From: Deltaproteobacteria bacterium | GTDB taxonomy: Bacteria; Desulfobacterota; Desulfarculia; Desulfarculales; Desulfarculaceae | Length of the DNA: 64,000 bases | Assembly: GCA_020444165.1 (NCBI GenBank) | Contig: JAHLLK010000004.1 | Span: 1-64,000, forward strand | Reading direction: 5' to 3' | In this document: piece after piece, positions 43,484 to 52,378 of the stretch | Position numbering within the stretch: position 1 is the stretch's first letter | How the letters are laid out: every line of letters starts with the position of its first letter | The notes under the pieces: model-generated | Databases searched by the model: none | What the model saw: the letters and a program-made list of their open reading frames with translations, nothing else | What the model was told of the DNA's origin: nothing | Program-made: the position numbers and the translations under genes

Positions 43484-45363
43484 CCGGCCAGCCTGGTCAG
43501 GTCGTCCCCCAGACGGGCCAGGCCCTCTTGGAAACGGGCCATCCCGCCGCCCTCCAGCTCCGCGATCTTGGCCGCCACCGGATCCAAGAGCAGCGGCCGG
43601 GCAAAGTGCTCCCGGGTGTGGGCCACCAACTGGCGTCCCCGGGCCTTGCGCCACGACTCGTGGGCTTGGCGCACGGCCATCTCCAGTTGGTAATCCACGA
43701 TGAGCTGGCCCATGAGCTGGCCCACCACGGCGCCGGCCGGCCCGGCCAACAGGGTGCTGGTCAGCGGCCCGCCCAAGAGGACGTCCACGGTGACAAAAAC
43801 GCCGCCCATCACCGCGGTGATGGTGCCGCTCAACACCGAGAGTTGCAGGGCCTTGGAGGAGTTGTCAGCCATCCACTGGCGGCAGATCTCGGCCAGGATG
43901 CTGTTCCAGTCCGGGGGCAGGGGCGGCAGCGGCACCTCCAGGAGGTGGTCCAGATAGCGGTGCACCCGGGGTTCGTCCAGGCCCCCCAGGCCCTGGAACA
44001 GTTCCGGCTCCTCCAGGGCCAAGACCCGCCAGGTCTTGGCCAACTGGGCCGCGTGCCGCCGGACCCCCTCCCCCTCGGCCGCCTTCAGCTTCTGGAACGC
44101 GGCCTCCTGGTCTCCCAGGCGCTTCCTGAGGCGCTCGGCGGCCTTGCGCCCCGGCAGGTTCAGGTAGTAGAGCGCCCGGGTGGCCCAGTTCCGCTCCTTC
44201 AGCTCCTCATGGGCCAGGTTGGAGAGGGTGATGAACATGTCGCCGATGGGGAACTCCTGCAGGCCGGCCTCCAGGAACTCCTCCCGGAGCCCGGCCTCCA
44301 GGCGGCGGGTCAGGCCGGCCAGGCGCGAGGCCCGCTCCGCCACCCGCGCCACCAGCCGCTCCCCGGCCTCCCGGCCCCCTTCCAGGGCCAGGTGCAGGCT
44401 TTCCAGCTGGAGATGGCGGGGGGAGCGGCTTTGCAGGGCCTCGGCCAGGGGCGGGGCGGCCGGATCCAGGGGCAGGGCCGTGGGCGTCTCGCCCGGGGCC
44501 AGGGGCGGGCTGGCGTAGGCCGTGGCCCGGGCCAGGAACTCGTAAGCGCTGCGGCCGTCGGGCCGGCGCCCGGCGAAGTCGTCGCGGCGGGACAGCTTGG
44601 CCAAAAGGTCGGGCCAGATGGCCCGGCCCTCCTCCGGGGTGGTCTTGGTGAGGAGAAAGAGCAGCATGGCCGCCCGCTGGCAGCAGAACAACAGCTGCTC
44701 CACGGTGCGCTCGTCGGCGTAGCCCTCCTTGTACACCAAAAACAGCACCACCTCGGCCCGGCGCACCATGGCCTCGGCCTTCTGGCGGTTCAGGGTCTCC
44801 ACGGTGTTGAAGTCCGGCACGTCCACCAGGACCAGGGGCAGGGCCGGGCCGCGGCCGGGGGTGAAAAACAGGAGCCCGGCCGGAGTGGCGGGGTCGCCCA
44901 GGTTGGCCGACAGGCTGGCCTGGTCCGGGTCCAGGGGCGCCACCCGGAAGCCCGGGAACATGCCGGCCACCTCGTTTTCCCGCAGATCCCCGGGCACCGA
45001 GGCCAGGGAGGCGAAGGTGGTGGGCCGAATGGCCGGGCTCACCGGCACCGGCAGGCCGGAGAAGGTGCGGAAAAAGCTGCTCTTGCCCGCGCCGGAAGGG
45101 CCAAACAAGACGGCCACGGGGTACTTGAACAGGGCCAGTTGCTCGGCGTGGGCCAAAAACTGGGACCAGGCCGGGTCCTCGCCGGCCAACAGGGCCTGGG
45201 GGTCGCGGGAGCCCCCGTCCCCCCCTGCCCCGCTCGCTCCGCCCGGCCGGCCGGCCGCGGGCCCGGGGCCCAACAAACCCCGCAGGGCCGGGGCCGCGTC
45301 CCGTAGCCAGCGGGTCTCCCCTTGCAATTCCGCCAAAAGAGAAGTCAGCTCGGAAACCGTCAA
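43465..45363 (-). CDS. dynamin-like GTPase (second of the pair)
   Basis: 632 residues. The P-loop is GPSGAGKSSFFRTF, near residue 88, in an unusual position after a Gly/Ala-rich N-terminal stretch. VDVPDFNTVETLNRQKA supplies the switch II region; the NKXD motif appears as LTKTTPEEG, which is divergent, so GTP specificity is uncertain. A long helical middle follows, with a hydrophobic segment near residues 520-560 (LSGTITAVMGGVFVTVDVLLGG). The start is a TTG at 45363 with AGGAGC upstream. The last six codons and the TAA are part of repeat R2 copy B, so the C-terminus LVGCC comes from the repeat. Confidence 0.7.
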   Translation of the reverse strand: MTVSELTSLLAELQGETRWLRDAAPALRGLLGPGPAAGRPGGASGAGGDGGSRDPQALLAGEDPAWSQFLAHAEQLALFKYPVAVLFGPSGAGKSSFFRTFSGLPVPVSPAIRPTTFASLASVPGDLRENEVAGMFPGFRVAPLDPDQASLSANLGDPATPAGLLFFTPGRGPALPLVLVDVPDFNTVETLNRQKAEAMVRRAEVVLFLVYKEGYADERTVEQLLFCCQRAAMLLFLLTKTTPEEGRAIWPDLLAKLSRRDDFAGRRPDGRSAYEFLARATAYASPPLAPGETPTALPLDPAAPPLAEALQSRSPRHLQLESLHLALEGGREAGERLVARVAERASRLAGLTRRLEAGLREEFLEAGLQEFPIGDMFITLSNLAHEELKERNWATRALYYLNLPGRKAAERLRKRLGDQEAAFQKLKAAEGEGVRRHAAQLAKTWRVLALEEPELFQGLGGLDEPRVHRYLDHLLEVPLPPLPPDWNSILAEICRQWMADNSSKALQLSVLSGTITAVMGGVFVTVDVLLGGPLTSTLLAGPAGAVVGQLMGQLIVDYQLEMAVRQAHESWRKARGRQLVAHTREHFARPLLLDPVAAKIAELEGGGMARFQEGLARLGDDLTRLAGLVGCC

Positions 45364-45616
45364 GCCCCGCTCCTGTCCCGCCCAGGGGTATTTGCCCAGC
45401 CCGGCGCCCCCCAGGCTGCCGGGAGACCGCAGGCACGATTCCTCATGTTACCCGCCGCCTTGCCCGGCGGCCAGGATAAATCCCCCGGGCGCCAAGCCCC
45501 GGTTGACACGGCGCGGTCCCGGGGTGCTATTTTGATAATTGAATGGCCCTCAGCCCCGGCAAATCCCCGCCGGTGGCGCGGAGGGGGCCGTCCTCCCAGA
45601 AGGGAGTGGGTTGAGC

Positions 45617-46849
45617 ATGCGACACGTCATCATTGGCAACGGCGTGGCCGCCATCAGCGCCGCCGAAACCATACAAGCCCTGGATCCCGCGGCCGCGGTG
45701 ACCCTCCTCTCCCGGGAGGACGGGCCGCCCTACTGCCGGCCCATGATCAGCCTGGCCTTGCAAGGCACCGCCAGTTTCGACGACCTCCCCATCCGTCCCC
45801 CCACCTATTACCAGGATCGGGGGTTCACTTTTTTAGGCGGCTCCACGGCCGTGGAGCTGGACCTGGACCGCCAGCGGGTGCGCACCAGCCGGGGCGAGGA
45901 CCTGCCCTATGACCGGCTGCTTTTGGCCTCGGGAGCCGACCCCCGGCCCCTCAAAGCGCCGGGGGCGGACCTGCCCGGGGTCTTTGCCATGCGCGACGCC
46001 GCCGACGTGCGGGGCATGCTGGAGGCCCTGCCCGCGGCCAAGCAGGCCCTGGTCCTGGGCGGCGGCCTGGTGGGTTTCAAGGCGGCCTACGGCCTGTTGC
46101 ACCGCGGGCTCAAGGTGACCATGCTCATCGCCTCTTCCCACCCCCTGGTGATGCAGGTGGACCCCCGGGCTGGGGCGCTCATCCGGGACGAGCTGGAGAA
46201 AAACGGCCTGGAGGTGCGGGTGGGCGTGGAGGTGACCGCCCTGGAGGCCGTGCGAAGCCGGGTGGCCCTGGCCCGGCTGTCGGACGGCGGCAGCCTGGCC
46301 ACCGACCTGGTGGTGGTGGGCAAGGGCGTCTCCCCGGCCATTTCCTATCTGGACCGCGAGCGCATCAAGGTGGACCTGGGGGTGGTGGTGGATGAGCATC
46401 TCCAGACCACGGCGCCCGGGGTCTACGCGGCCGGGGACTTGGCCGAGCACACCGACGTGGCCCGGCAGCGGCCCTGGGTCAACGCCATCTGGCCGGTGGC
46501 CGTGGAGCAGGGCCGCCTGGCCGGGGCCAACATGGCTGGCCGGCCGGTGGCCTACCGGGGCAGCCTGGGCCGCAACGTCATCCGGGTCTTTGGCCGGGAC
46601 GTACTGACCGCCGGCCTGGTGAACCCGGCCGCGGACGACATCTGCCAGACCCTGGAGGACGAGGATCCCCGCCGGGGCTGGTACCGCCGCCTGGTGTTCC
46701 AGGGCGACACCCTGGTGGGCCTGGCCCTGGTGGGCGGCATCGAGCAGGGCGGGGTCTTGATGAACCTGATCCAGAGCCGGCTGCCGGTGAGCGGGGACAA
46801 GGCCCGGCTCCTGGAGCCCGGCTTCAACTTCGCCTCCTTGGGGGCTTAG
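45617..46849 (+). CDS. FAD-dependent NAD(P)H oxidoreductase of the CODH cluster
   Basis: 410 residues. Two dinucleotide motifs are present: an N-terminal FAD site IGNGVAAISAAETI and a second at VLGGGLVGFKAAYGL near residue 145. The C-terminal family motif VYAAGDLAEHTDVARQ is also visible. This pattern fits the nitrite-reductase-like/NADH oxidase branch of pyridine nucleotide-disulfide oxidoreductases, but no redox-active CxxC is seen. It is the first gene of a plus-strand group with the CooF-like ferredoxin and CooS, so it probably passes electrons between CODH ferredoxin and NAD(P). The start at 45617 is the ATG opening the FAD motif. Confidence 0.8.
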   Translation: MRHVIIGNGVAAISAAETIQALDPAAAVTLLSREDGPPYCRPMISLALQGTASFDDLPIRPPTYYQDRGFTFLGGSTAVELDLDRQRVRTSRGEDLPYDRLLLASGADPRPLKAPGADLPGVFAMRDAADVRGMLEALPAAKQALVLGGGLVGFKAAYGLLHRGLKVTMLIASSHPLVMQVDPRAGALIRDELEKNGLEVRVGVEVTALEAVRSRVALARLSDGGSLATDLVVVGKGVSPAISYLDRERIKVDLGVVVDEHLQTTAPGVYAAGDLAEHTDVARQRPWVNAIWPVAVEQGRLAGANMAGRPVAYRGSLGRNVIRVFGRDVLTAGLVNPAADDICQTLEDEDPRRGWYRRLVFQGDTLVGLALVGGIEQGGVLMNLIQSRLPVSGDKARLLEPGFNFASLGA

Positions 46850-46957
46850 TTGGGAGCCGGTCGGAATATGCGTGCCAGGGCTATCTTGAGCCACTTCCTC
46901 ACTTTCAGCAGGAACCGCGGCTTGTATATGGCCATTGCTAATCTTGTTGAAAATCAT

Positions 46958-47043
46958 GAAGTTTTTTGGGGGAAGGGGGGTGGGGGGAAACCCCTTTTTG
47001 TTCACAAAAAGGGGTTTCCCCCCACATCTTCCCCTTTCTCCGA
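46958..47043 (+). repeat. interspersed repeat R1, copy 3
   Basis: GAAGTTTTTTGGGGG, a G-run, then a perfect stem of about 20 bp (GTGGGGGGAAACCCC / GGGGTTTCCCCCCAC with T5/A5 extension, loop around TTCA), then ATCTTCCCCTTTCTCC. It lies between two co-directional genes, unlike copies 1 and 2. Confidence 0.8.
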
Positions 47044-47068
47044 ATGATTCTTAGCCGGAGGGAGGACC

Positions 47069-47674
47069 ATGAAACAAGTGATCGTGCATCCCGAGCGTTG
47101 CGTGGGCTGCATGCAGTGCATGCCCGCCTGCGCCGCGGCGCACAGCCGCTCCCGCACCCTTTTGGGGGCAGTGGGCGAAACACCCCGGCCCCGGCCCCGG
47201 GTGCACGTGGGCGCCGGGGTTTGGGGCGAGGGCTTCCCCAACCGCTGCCGCCACTGCGACCCCGCGCCCTGCCAGCAGGCCTGTCTGCCCGGCGCCATAT
47301 TGCGGGACCCCCAGAGCGGAACCGTGCTCATCGACCCGGACCGGTGCATCAACTGCGCCTCCTGCGCCATGGCCTGCCCCTTTGGGGTGATCCGCTACCA
47401 TCCCGACTTCGCGGCCCCTCTGGGCAAGACCGTGGCCGTGAAATGTGACAATTGCCTGCAACGCCAGGAGGAAGGGCTGATTCCGGCGTGTGTGGAGGCT
47501 TGCAAGGTGGGGGCGCTGACCTTTGAGGAGCCTGACGCCGCCCTGGCCCGGCGCACCCGGGAGGTGGCCCGCAGCGTGAGCCTGGGCGCGGAGATCAGCG
47601 AAACCCCGCCGCCGCCGGGGATGGCCCTGTTGGCCGCGGTGAAGCGGGCCGCCCGGGAGCTGGCCGGCCGCTGA
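47069..47674 (+). CDS. cooF: CooF-like four-cluster ferredoxin
   Basis: 201 residues with four cysteine groups in the CooF/DmsB pattern: CVGCMQCMPACAAAHS, CRHCDPAPCQQACLPGAI, CINCASCAMACPFGVI and CDNCLQRQEEGLIPACVEAC. It should carry four [4Fe-4S] clusters and shuttle electrons from CO dehydrogenase. A good GGAGGGAGGACC-type site precedes the ATG. cooS follows 80 bp downstream. A role in other oxidoreductases cannot be excluded from the sequence alone, but the location supports CODH. Confidence 0.85.
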   Translation: MKQVIVHPERCVGCMQCMPACAAAHSRSRTLLGAVGETPRPRPRVHVGAGVWGEGFPNRCRHCDPAPCQQACLPGAILRDPQSGTVLIDPDRCINCASCAMACPFGVIRYHPDFAAPLGKTVAVKCDNCLQRQEEGLIPACVEACKVGALTFEEPDAALARRTREVARSVSLGAEISETPPPPGMALLAAVKRAARELAGR

Positions 47675-47754
47675 GCCGGGGATGAAGCGATTTTTTCGAT
47701 AATGAACGTATGCAACCGGGGCCTGGCCGCCCCGGATGGGGCCGGGAGGAAAAA

Positions 47755-49647
47755 ATGAGTCATCACGACGAGTTTTCCAAGCTGACCATGGTGGAGGATG
47801 CTCAGCTCATGCTGAAAAAGGCCCGGCGGGACCAGGTGGAGACCGTCTGGGATCGCCTGAAGGCCCAGGAGCCCCACTGCGGCTTCTGTGAGATGGGGCT
47901 TTCCTGCCGCATCTGTGTCATGGGCCCCTGCCGCATCGACCCCTTTGGCGAGGGTCCCCAGCGGGGGGTGTGCGGCGCTGACGCGGACATCATCGTGGCC
48001 CGCAACCTGGGCCGCATGATCGCGGCCGGCTCGGCCTCCCACTCGGACCACGGCCGCGACCTGGTGGAGGTGTTGGCCCGGGTGGCCGAGGGTCAGGCCC
48101 CGGGCTACAGCATCAAGGACCCGGCCAAGCTGCGGGCCGACTGCGCCCTCTATGGCATCGCGGTGGAGGGCAAGGACGACCTGACCCTGGCCGGGGAGCT
48201 GGCCGACGCATTCTTTGAGGAGTTCGGCACCCGGAAGAAGGCCTTGACCATGCTGGACCGGGCCCCGGAGCCCCGCCGGAAACTGTGGGCCAAGCTGGGC
48301 ATCACCCCCCGGGGCATCGACCGCGAGACCAGCGAGATGATGCACCGCACCCACATGGGGGTGGACAACGACTGGGTGCGCCTGTTGTTGCACGCGCTCC
48401 GGAATTCCCTCTCGGACGGCTGGGGCGGGTCCATGATCGCCACCGAGGTGAGCGACATCCTCTTCGGCACCCCGGCGCCGCGGCCCAGCCAGGTGAACCT
48501 GGGCGTCTTGCAGGAGGACCAGGTCAACGTCATCGTGCACGGGCACAACCCCGTGGTGTCGGAGACCATCCTCACCGCCTGCCAGGATCCGGAGTTGCTG
48601 AAACTGGCCCAGGAACACGGGGCCACGGGCATCAACCTGGTGGGGCTGTGCTGCACCGGCAACGAGCTGATGATGCGCCACGGCATCCCCATGGCCGGCA
48701 ACCACCTGATGACCGAGCTGGCCCTGGTCACCGGCGCGGTGGAGATGCTCATCGTGGATTACCAGTGCATCATGCCCTCCCTGGGGCAGATCGCCACCTG
48801 CTACCACACCAAGATGATCTCCACCAGCGACAAGGCCGGCTTCCCCGGGGCCGAGCACCGGGAGTTCCATCCCCACAACGCCCTGGAATTGGCCCATCAG
48901 GTGGTGAAGGAGGCGGTGGAGAACTTCGCCCGCCGGAACCCGGACAAGGTCTACATCCCGGTGGAGCCCACCGAACTGATCAGCGGCTTCTCGGTGGAGG
49001 CGGTGCTGGCGGCCCTGGGCGGCAGCCTGGACCCGCTGTTGGACGCCATCAAGTCCGGCGCGCTCCGGGGCGCGGTGGGCGTGGTGGGCTGCAACAACCC
49101 CAAGATCAAGCAGGACTACGGCCACGTAACCCTCATCAAGCGCCTGATCGAAAACGACATCCTGGTGGTGGACACGGGCTGCGCCGCGGTGGCCAGCGCC
49201 AAGGCCGGCTTCAAGCAGGCCAAGTCGGCCGAGCTGGCCGGGCCGGGGCTCAAGGCCGTGTGCCAGGCCTTGGGGGTGCCGCCGGTGCTGCACGTGGGCA
49301 GTTGCGTCGACAACGTGCGCATCCTCACCCTGTGCGCGGCCCTGGCCGACGCCCTGGGGGTGGACATCAGCGCCCTGCCCGTGGCCGGCGCGGCGCCGGA
49401 ATGGTATTCGGAAAAGGCCGCGGCCATTGGCTGCTACTTCGTGGCCTCGGGGGTCTACACCGTGTTGGGGCCCATGCCGCCGGTCACCGGCAGCATGAAC
49501 GTGGCCGGGATGTTGACCGGGGGCCTGAACGACGTGGTGGGCGCCTCCTTTGCCGTGGAGCCCGATCCCGAGGAAGCCGCCCTCCTGATCCGGCGCCACA
49601 TCGAGGCCAAGCGGGCGGCCCTGGGCCTGGATTCCCGCCCGGTGTAA
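47755..49647 (+). CDS. cooS: anaerobic carbon monoxide dehydrogenase catalytic subunit
   Basis: 630 residues, the normal length for Ni-CODH. The N-terminal cluster region is present (CGFCEMGLSCRICVMGPCRIDPFG), followed by VCGADADIIVARNLGR. Later cysteine and histidine motifs typical of the C-cluster include VGVVGCNNPKIKQD, VDTGCAAVASAKAG and LHVGSCVDNVRI. It interconverts CO and CO2 using a NiFe4S cluster. The start at 47755 follows GGGAGGA. It is the last gene of the FAD oxidoreductase-cooF-cooS group and ends at a strong terminator. No cooC or cooA-like gene is visible in the window. Confidence 0.93.
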   Translation: MSHHDEFSKLTMVEDAQLMLKKARRDQVETVWDRLKAQEPHCGFCEMGLSCRICVMGPCRIDPFGEGPQRGVCGADADIIVARNLGRMIAAGSASHSDHGRDLVEVLARVAEGQAPGYSIKDPAKLRADCALYGIAVEGKDDLTLAGELADAFFEEFGTRKKALTMLDRAPEPRRKLWAKLGITPRGIDRETSEMMHRTHMGVDNDWVRLLLHALRNSLSDGWGGSMIATEVSDILFGTPAPRPSQVNLGVLQEDQVNVIVHGHNPVVSETILTACQDPELLKLAQEHGATGINLVGLCCTGNELMMRHGIPMAGNHLMTELALVTGAVEMLIVDYQCIMPSLGQIATCYHTKMISTSDKAGFPGAEHREFHPHNALELAHQVVKEAVENFARRNPDKVYIPVEPTELISGFSVEAVLAALGGSLDPLLDAIKSGALRGAVGVVGCNNPKIKQDYGHVTLIKRLIENDILVVDTGCAAVASAKAGFKQAKSAELAGPGLKAVCQALGVPPVLHVGSCVDNVRILTLCAALADALGVDISALPVAGAAPEWYSEKAAAIGCYFVASGVYTVLGPMPPVTGSMNVAGMLTGGLNDVVGASFAVEPDPEEAALLIRRHIEAKRAALGLDSRPV

Positions 49648-49670
49648 CCAGCGCAACCCCAAAAACCAGC

Positions 49671-49708
49671 CGCGAGGCCGCCCCCCACCGGGACGGCCTC
49701 GCGTTTTT
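49671..49708 (+). terminator. rho-independent terminator after cooS
   Basis: CGCGAGGCCG pairs with CGGCCTCGCG around a 13-nt loop and TTTTT follows. It is also the divider between the CODH group and the convergent lipid-transport operon. Confidence 0.85.
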
Positions 49709-49735
49709 GGGCTGACGATTTTCCGCCGGGCAAGG

Positions 49736-50362
49736 TCATTTCAGCTTGCCCAGCGCCGCGGCGATCTCCCGGGCCAGCTCGGCCAAGGCCCCGCTCTGGG
49801 CCGCCACCAGGGACGCGGTGCTCCAGGCCCCGATTTCCCTGACGATGTGGCTGTGGCCGCGCGCCGCCGCCTGCGGGTCCTGGCGGCCCCGGAAGATGAG
49901 CCAATCCGCGGTCAAGACCGCTTGGCCTGCCTGATTGCCCTCGAAAGCCAACACGTTCACCGCCACCTGGAAGTCGAAGTTGACCTGGGAGCGCCAGGGG
50001 TAGAACCGGAAATCCTGGGAGTTCAGCAGATTGGTCAGGTCTTCCAGCAGGACCCGGCTGAACGACTTGTCCAGCGGTTCGGCCCAATGCTCGAACTCGG
50101 TGAACTCCAGTTGGTTGGGCCCCTGACGCAGGACGATCTGGGGGCGGTCCAGATAGGCGGGCAGCTCCACCGGACCCACGGCCACTACCCGGGCCGTTTT
50201 TTCCGGTCCGGCCGGGGAGTCCGTTGCCGGCGTCCCCAGGCTGTTCAACATGTAGAACTGGGTGCGGGGGCTGGAGCCCAGGCAACCCGGGGCCAGGCCC
50301 AGGACCAAAGCCAGCAGGGCGGTCACGGCCGCGCCAGACAGCTTCTTGGCGTGCGGTCTCAT
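49736..50362 (-). CDS. lipid-transport auxiliary lipoprotein (PqiC/DUF330 family)
   Basis: 208 residues. A lipoprotein signal ends at GLAPGC. The mature part has the family signature YMLNSLGTPATDS, then VVAVGPVELPAYLDRPQIVLR and LEFTEFEHWAEPLDKSFSRVL, typical of ABC-type transport auxiliary lipoproteins encoded next to MCE proteins. It presumably sits on the outer or inner membrane and joins the Mla-like complex. The ATG is 2 bp after the stop of the MlaD-like gene, so it is the last gene of the operon. Confidence 0.85.
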   Translation of the reverse strand: MRPHAKKLSGAAVTALLALVLGLAPGCLGSSPRTQFYMLNSLGTPATDSPAGPEKTARVVAVGPVELPAYLDRPQIVLRQGPNQLEFTEFEHWAEPLDKSFSRVLLEDLTNLLNSQDFRFYPWRSQVNFDFQVAVNVLAFEGNQAGQAVLTADWLIFRGRQDPQAAARGHSHIVREIGAWSTASLVAAQSGALAELAREIAAALGKLK

Positions 50363-50363
50363 A

Positions 50364-51389
50364 TCATTCCTTCTTCCCCTGCAAGAGGGCCTCGGGGTGC
50401 CGCTCCAGGTAGTTGGCCCAGATGCGCACGGACCGGGCCGCGGCGCTCAGCTCCTCCAGGGTCTGGGACACCTCGTACTTTATTTGGGATTTGTCTCCCA
50501 GGATACGGTCCGCGCTGACCATGACCTTCTGCGCCTCGGTGATGGTCAGGTTGGCGGCTTCCGCGGTCTGGCGGATGCTTTCCACCAAGGGGGTCACCCG
50601 GTCGTCCACGTTGCGCAGGAGTTGGGTGGCTTCGTCCGCCAGGGGGTCCACCTTGGAGTCCACCCGCTGGACCAACTGGCGGGTGTCCTTGACCGCTTTC
50701 TGCAGCTCTTCGGTCAGGCTGGTCACCCGCTGGTCCAGGTTGCTGAACAGGTCCCGGGCCTTTTCCAGGGTGCTGCCCAGGTTTTTGGCCGCTCCCTGCA
50801 GCGCGGGCGAGTTCACCAGGCGGTCGAGGCCGCCCAGGGCCCCATTGAGCCGCTCGGCAATCTGGTTGAGAGGCAGCTTTTCCAGGCTCTGGGAGAGCAT
50901 ATCCATGGTGGAGGGAATGGTGGGTATTTCCGGCAGGTCAATGAACTTGTTCACCAGCCGGACGGGTTCCTTGGGATAGAAGTCCAGGTTGATGGCCAGT
51001 TGGCCCGTGACCATGCTCTGGGTCTGCAACTGGGCCCGGAGGCCCATTTTGATCAATTCATGCAAGGGCCTGGCCTGGGGGTTCAGATGCTCCTTTTCCA
51101 CCAGTTGCAGGCTGCCGGGGTCGAATTCCACGATCACGGGCACGGAGAAGTCCAGTTCCTTGGGGTCGGCCAAAAGCTTTATCTCCCTTACCGAACCGAC
51201 CTTCACGCCTTTCAGATATAACGGCGCGCCCACATTGAGTCCGCCGACCCCGCCTTGGAAATACATCACGAAGTCTTTGGTTTTTTTGAATAACTTGCCG
51301 GAGCCGAAGATCATCACTCCGGCCATCGCCAGCGCCAGCGCGCCCACCACGAAAGCGCCGACCAGGGTCTTGTTCGCTTGGCGGCTCAC
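50364..51389 (-). CDS. mlaD: MlaD-like MCE domain protein
   Basis: 341 residues. A single N-terminal membrane helix (VGAFVVGALALAMAGVMIFG) is followed by the MCE domain with the signature GLNVGAPLYLKGVKVGSVREIKL. A long coiled-coil/helical tail follows (about residues 150-330). MCE proteins form the lipid-binding channel of Mla-type phospholipid transporters. The longer C-terminal helices than in E. coli MlaD resemble the MCE forms with a periplasmic needle. It is in one operon with the ATPase and permease. Confidence 0.88.
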   Translation of the reverse strand: MSRQANKTLVGAFVVGALALAMAGVMIFGSGKLFKKTKDFVMYFQGGVGGLNVGAPLYLKGVKVGSVREIKLLADPKELDFSVPVIVEFDPGSLQLVEKEHLNPQARPLHELIKMGLRAQLQTQSMVTGQLAINLDFYPKEPVRLVNKFIDLPEIPTIPSTMDMLSQSLEKLPLNQIAERLNGALGGLDRLVNSPALQGAAKNLGSTLEKARDLFSNLDQRVTSLTEELQKAVKDTRQLVQRVDSKVDPLADEATQLLRNVDDRVTPLVESIRQTAEAANLTITEAQKVMVSADRILGDKSQIKYEVSQTLEELSAAARSVRIWANYLERHPEALLQGKKE

Positions 51390-51447
51390 GTCCCGCCTCC
51401 CTGCCTGGTTGAGGAAAAGGTTGACCCCGGGCCGACGCGGCCGAGGG

Positions 51448-52209
51448 CTACTCCTGACCCCGGGTCAGGAAGCTCCGCACCGTGGGATCCCGTGACTGGG
51501 CCAGGAGCTGATGGGGATCGCCCTGGGCGATCATGGTCTTTTGCACCGGGTCCAGGAAAACCGAGTTGTTGCCAATGGCGAAGATGCTGGCCAACTCGTG
51601 GGTCACGATCACCACCGTGGCGCCCAGGCTCTCCCGGAGCGAGAGGATCAGCTCGTCCAGGAGGTGGGCGCTGATGGGGTCCAGCCCGGCCGAGGGCTCG
51701 TCAAAGAACAGGAAGGCCGGGTCCAGGGCCATGGCCCGGGCCAGGCCGGCCCGTTTCTGCATGCCGCCGCTGATCTCCGCGGGGTAATACTCCTCAAAGC
51801 CGGCCAGGCCCACCAGGGCCAGCTTCAGGGACGCCAGCTCCCGGATTTCCGCGGGGGCCAGGCTGGTGTACTGCTCCAAGGGCAGGGCCACGTTCTCGGC
51901 CAGGGTGAGGGAACTCCACAAAGCCCCGCTCTGGTACAAAATGCCCACCTTTTGCATGAGGTGGCTGCGTTCCTGGGGTGAGGACCGCCACAGGCCCTGG
52001 TCGCCGTAATACACCTCGCCCGCGGCCGGCCGCTTGAGCCCGATCATGTGACGGAGGAGCGTGCTCTTGCCGCAGCCGCTGCCGCCCATGATGATGAAGA
52101 TGTCGCCCCGGTTCACCGTGAAGTTCAGGTCCCGCTGCACCACGAAGCTGCCGTAGGCCATGGTGAGGCCTTGGACGGTGAGGCAGGGTTCGCCGGCCGG
52201 AGCGCTCAT
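51448..52209 (-). CDS. mlaF: ABC transporter ATPase of the Mla-type lipid transporter
   Basis: 253 residues, a single ABC domain: Walker A GGSGCGKST, signature ISGGMQKRAGLARAM, Walker B FLFFDEPSAGLD and the switch histidine in VIVTHELASI. It drives phospholipid movement between the membranes with MlaE and MlaD. A shortened R1 repeat lies between it and the permease gene, so the transcript likely reads through it. Confidence 0.9.
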   Translation of the reverse strand: MSAPAGEPCLTVQGLTMAYGSFVVQRDLNFTVNRGDIFIIMGGSGCGKSTLLRHMIGLKRPAAGEVYYGDQGLWRSSPQERSHLMQKVGILYQSGALWSSLTLAENVALPLEQYTSLAPAEIRELASLKLALVGLAGFEEYYPAEISGGMQKRAGLARAMALDPAFLFFDEPSAGLDPISAHLLDELILSLRESLGATVVIVTHELASIFAIGNNSVFLDPVQKTMIAQGDPHQLLAQSRDPTVRSFLTRGQE

Positions 52210-52215
52210 GTCCCT

Positions 52216-52275
52216 AAAAGCCCTCCGGAGAACGAGGAAGACGTGGGGAGAAACCTCTTCCCCAAAAAAACTTCA
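52216..52275 (-). repeat. interspersed repeat R1, copy 4 (degenerate, inverted)
   Basis: On the minus strand GAAGTTTTTTTGGGGAAGAGG passes almost directly to TTTCTCCCCACGTCTTCC, with the central stem mostly lost. The ends match the other R1 copies, so this is an internally deleted copy. Confidence 0.65.
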
Positions 52276-52378
52276 TAGTTTTCATTGTGTTGAGCTAAAT
52301 CCCTCTTCAGCCCGGAGTTCCTGCCGTATTTGGGGAAATGACATAAAACCGCCATGGCGCCACTGCTCCGACTCATCC

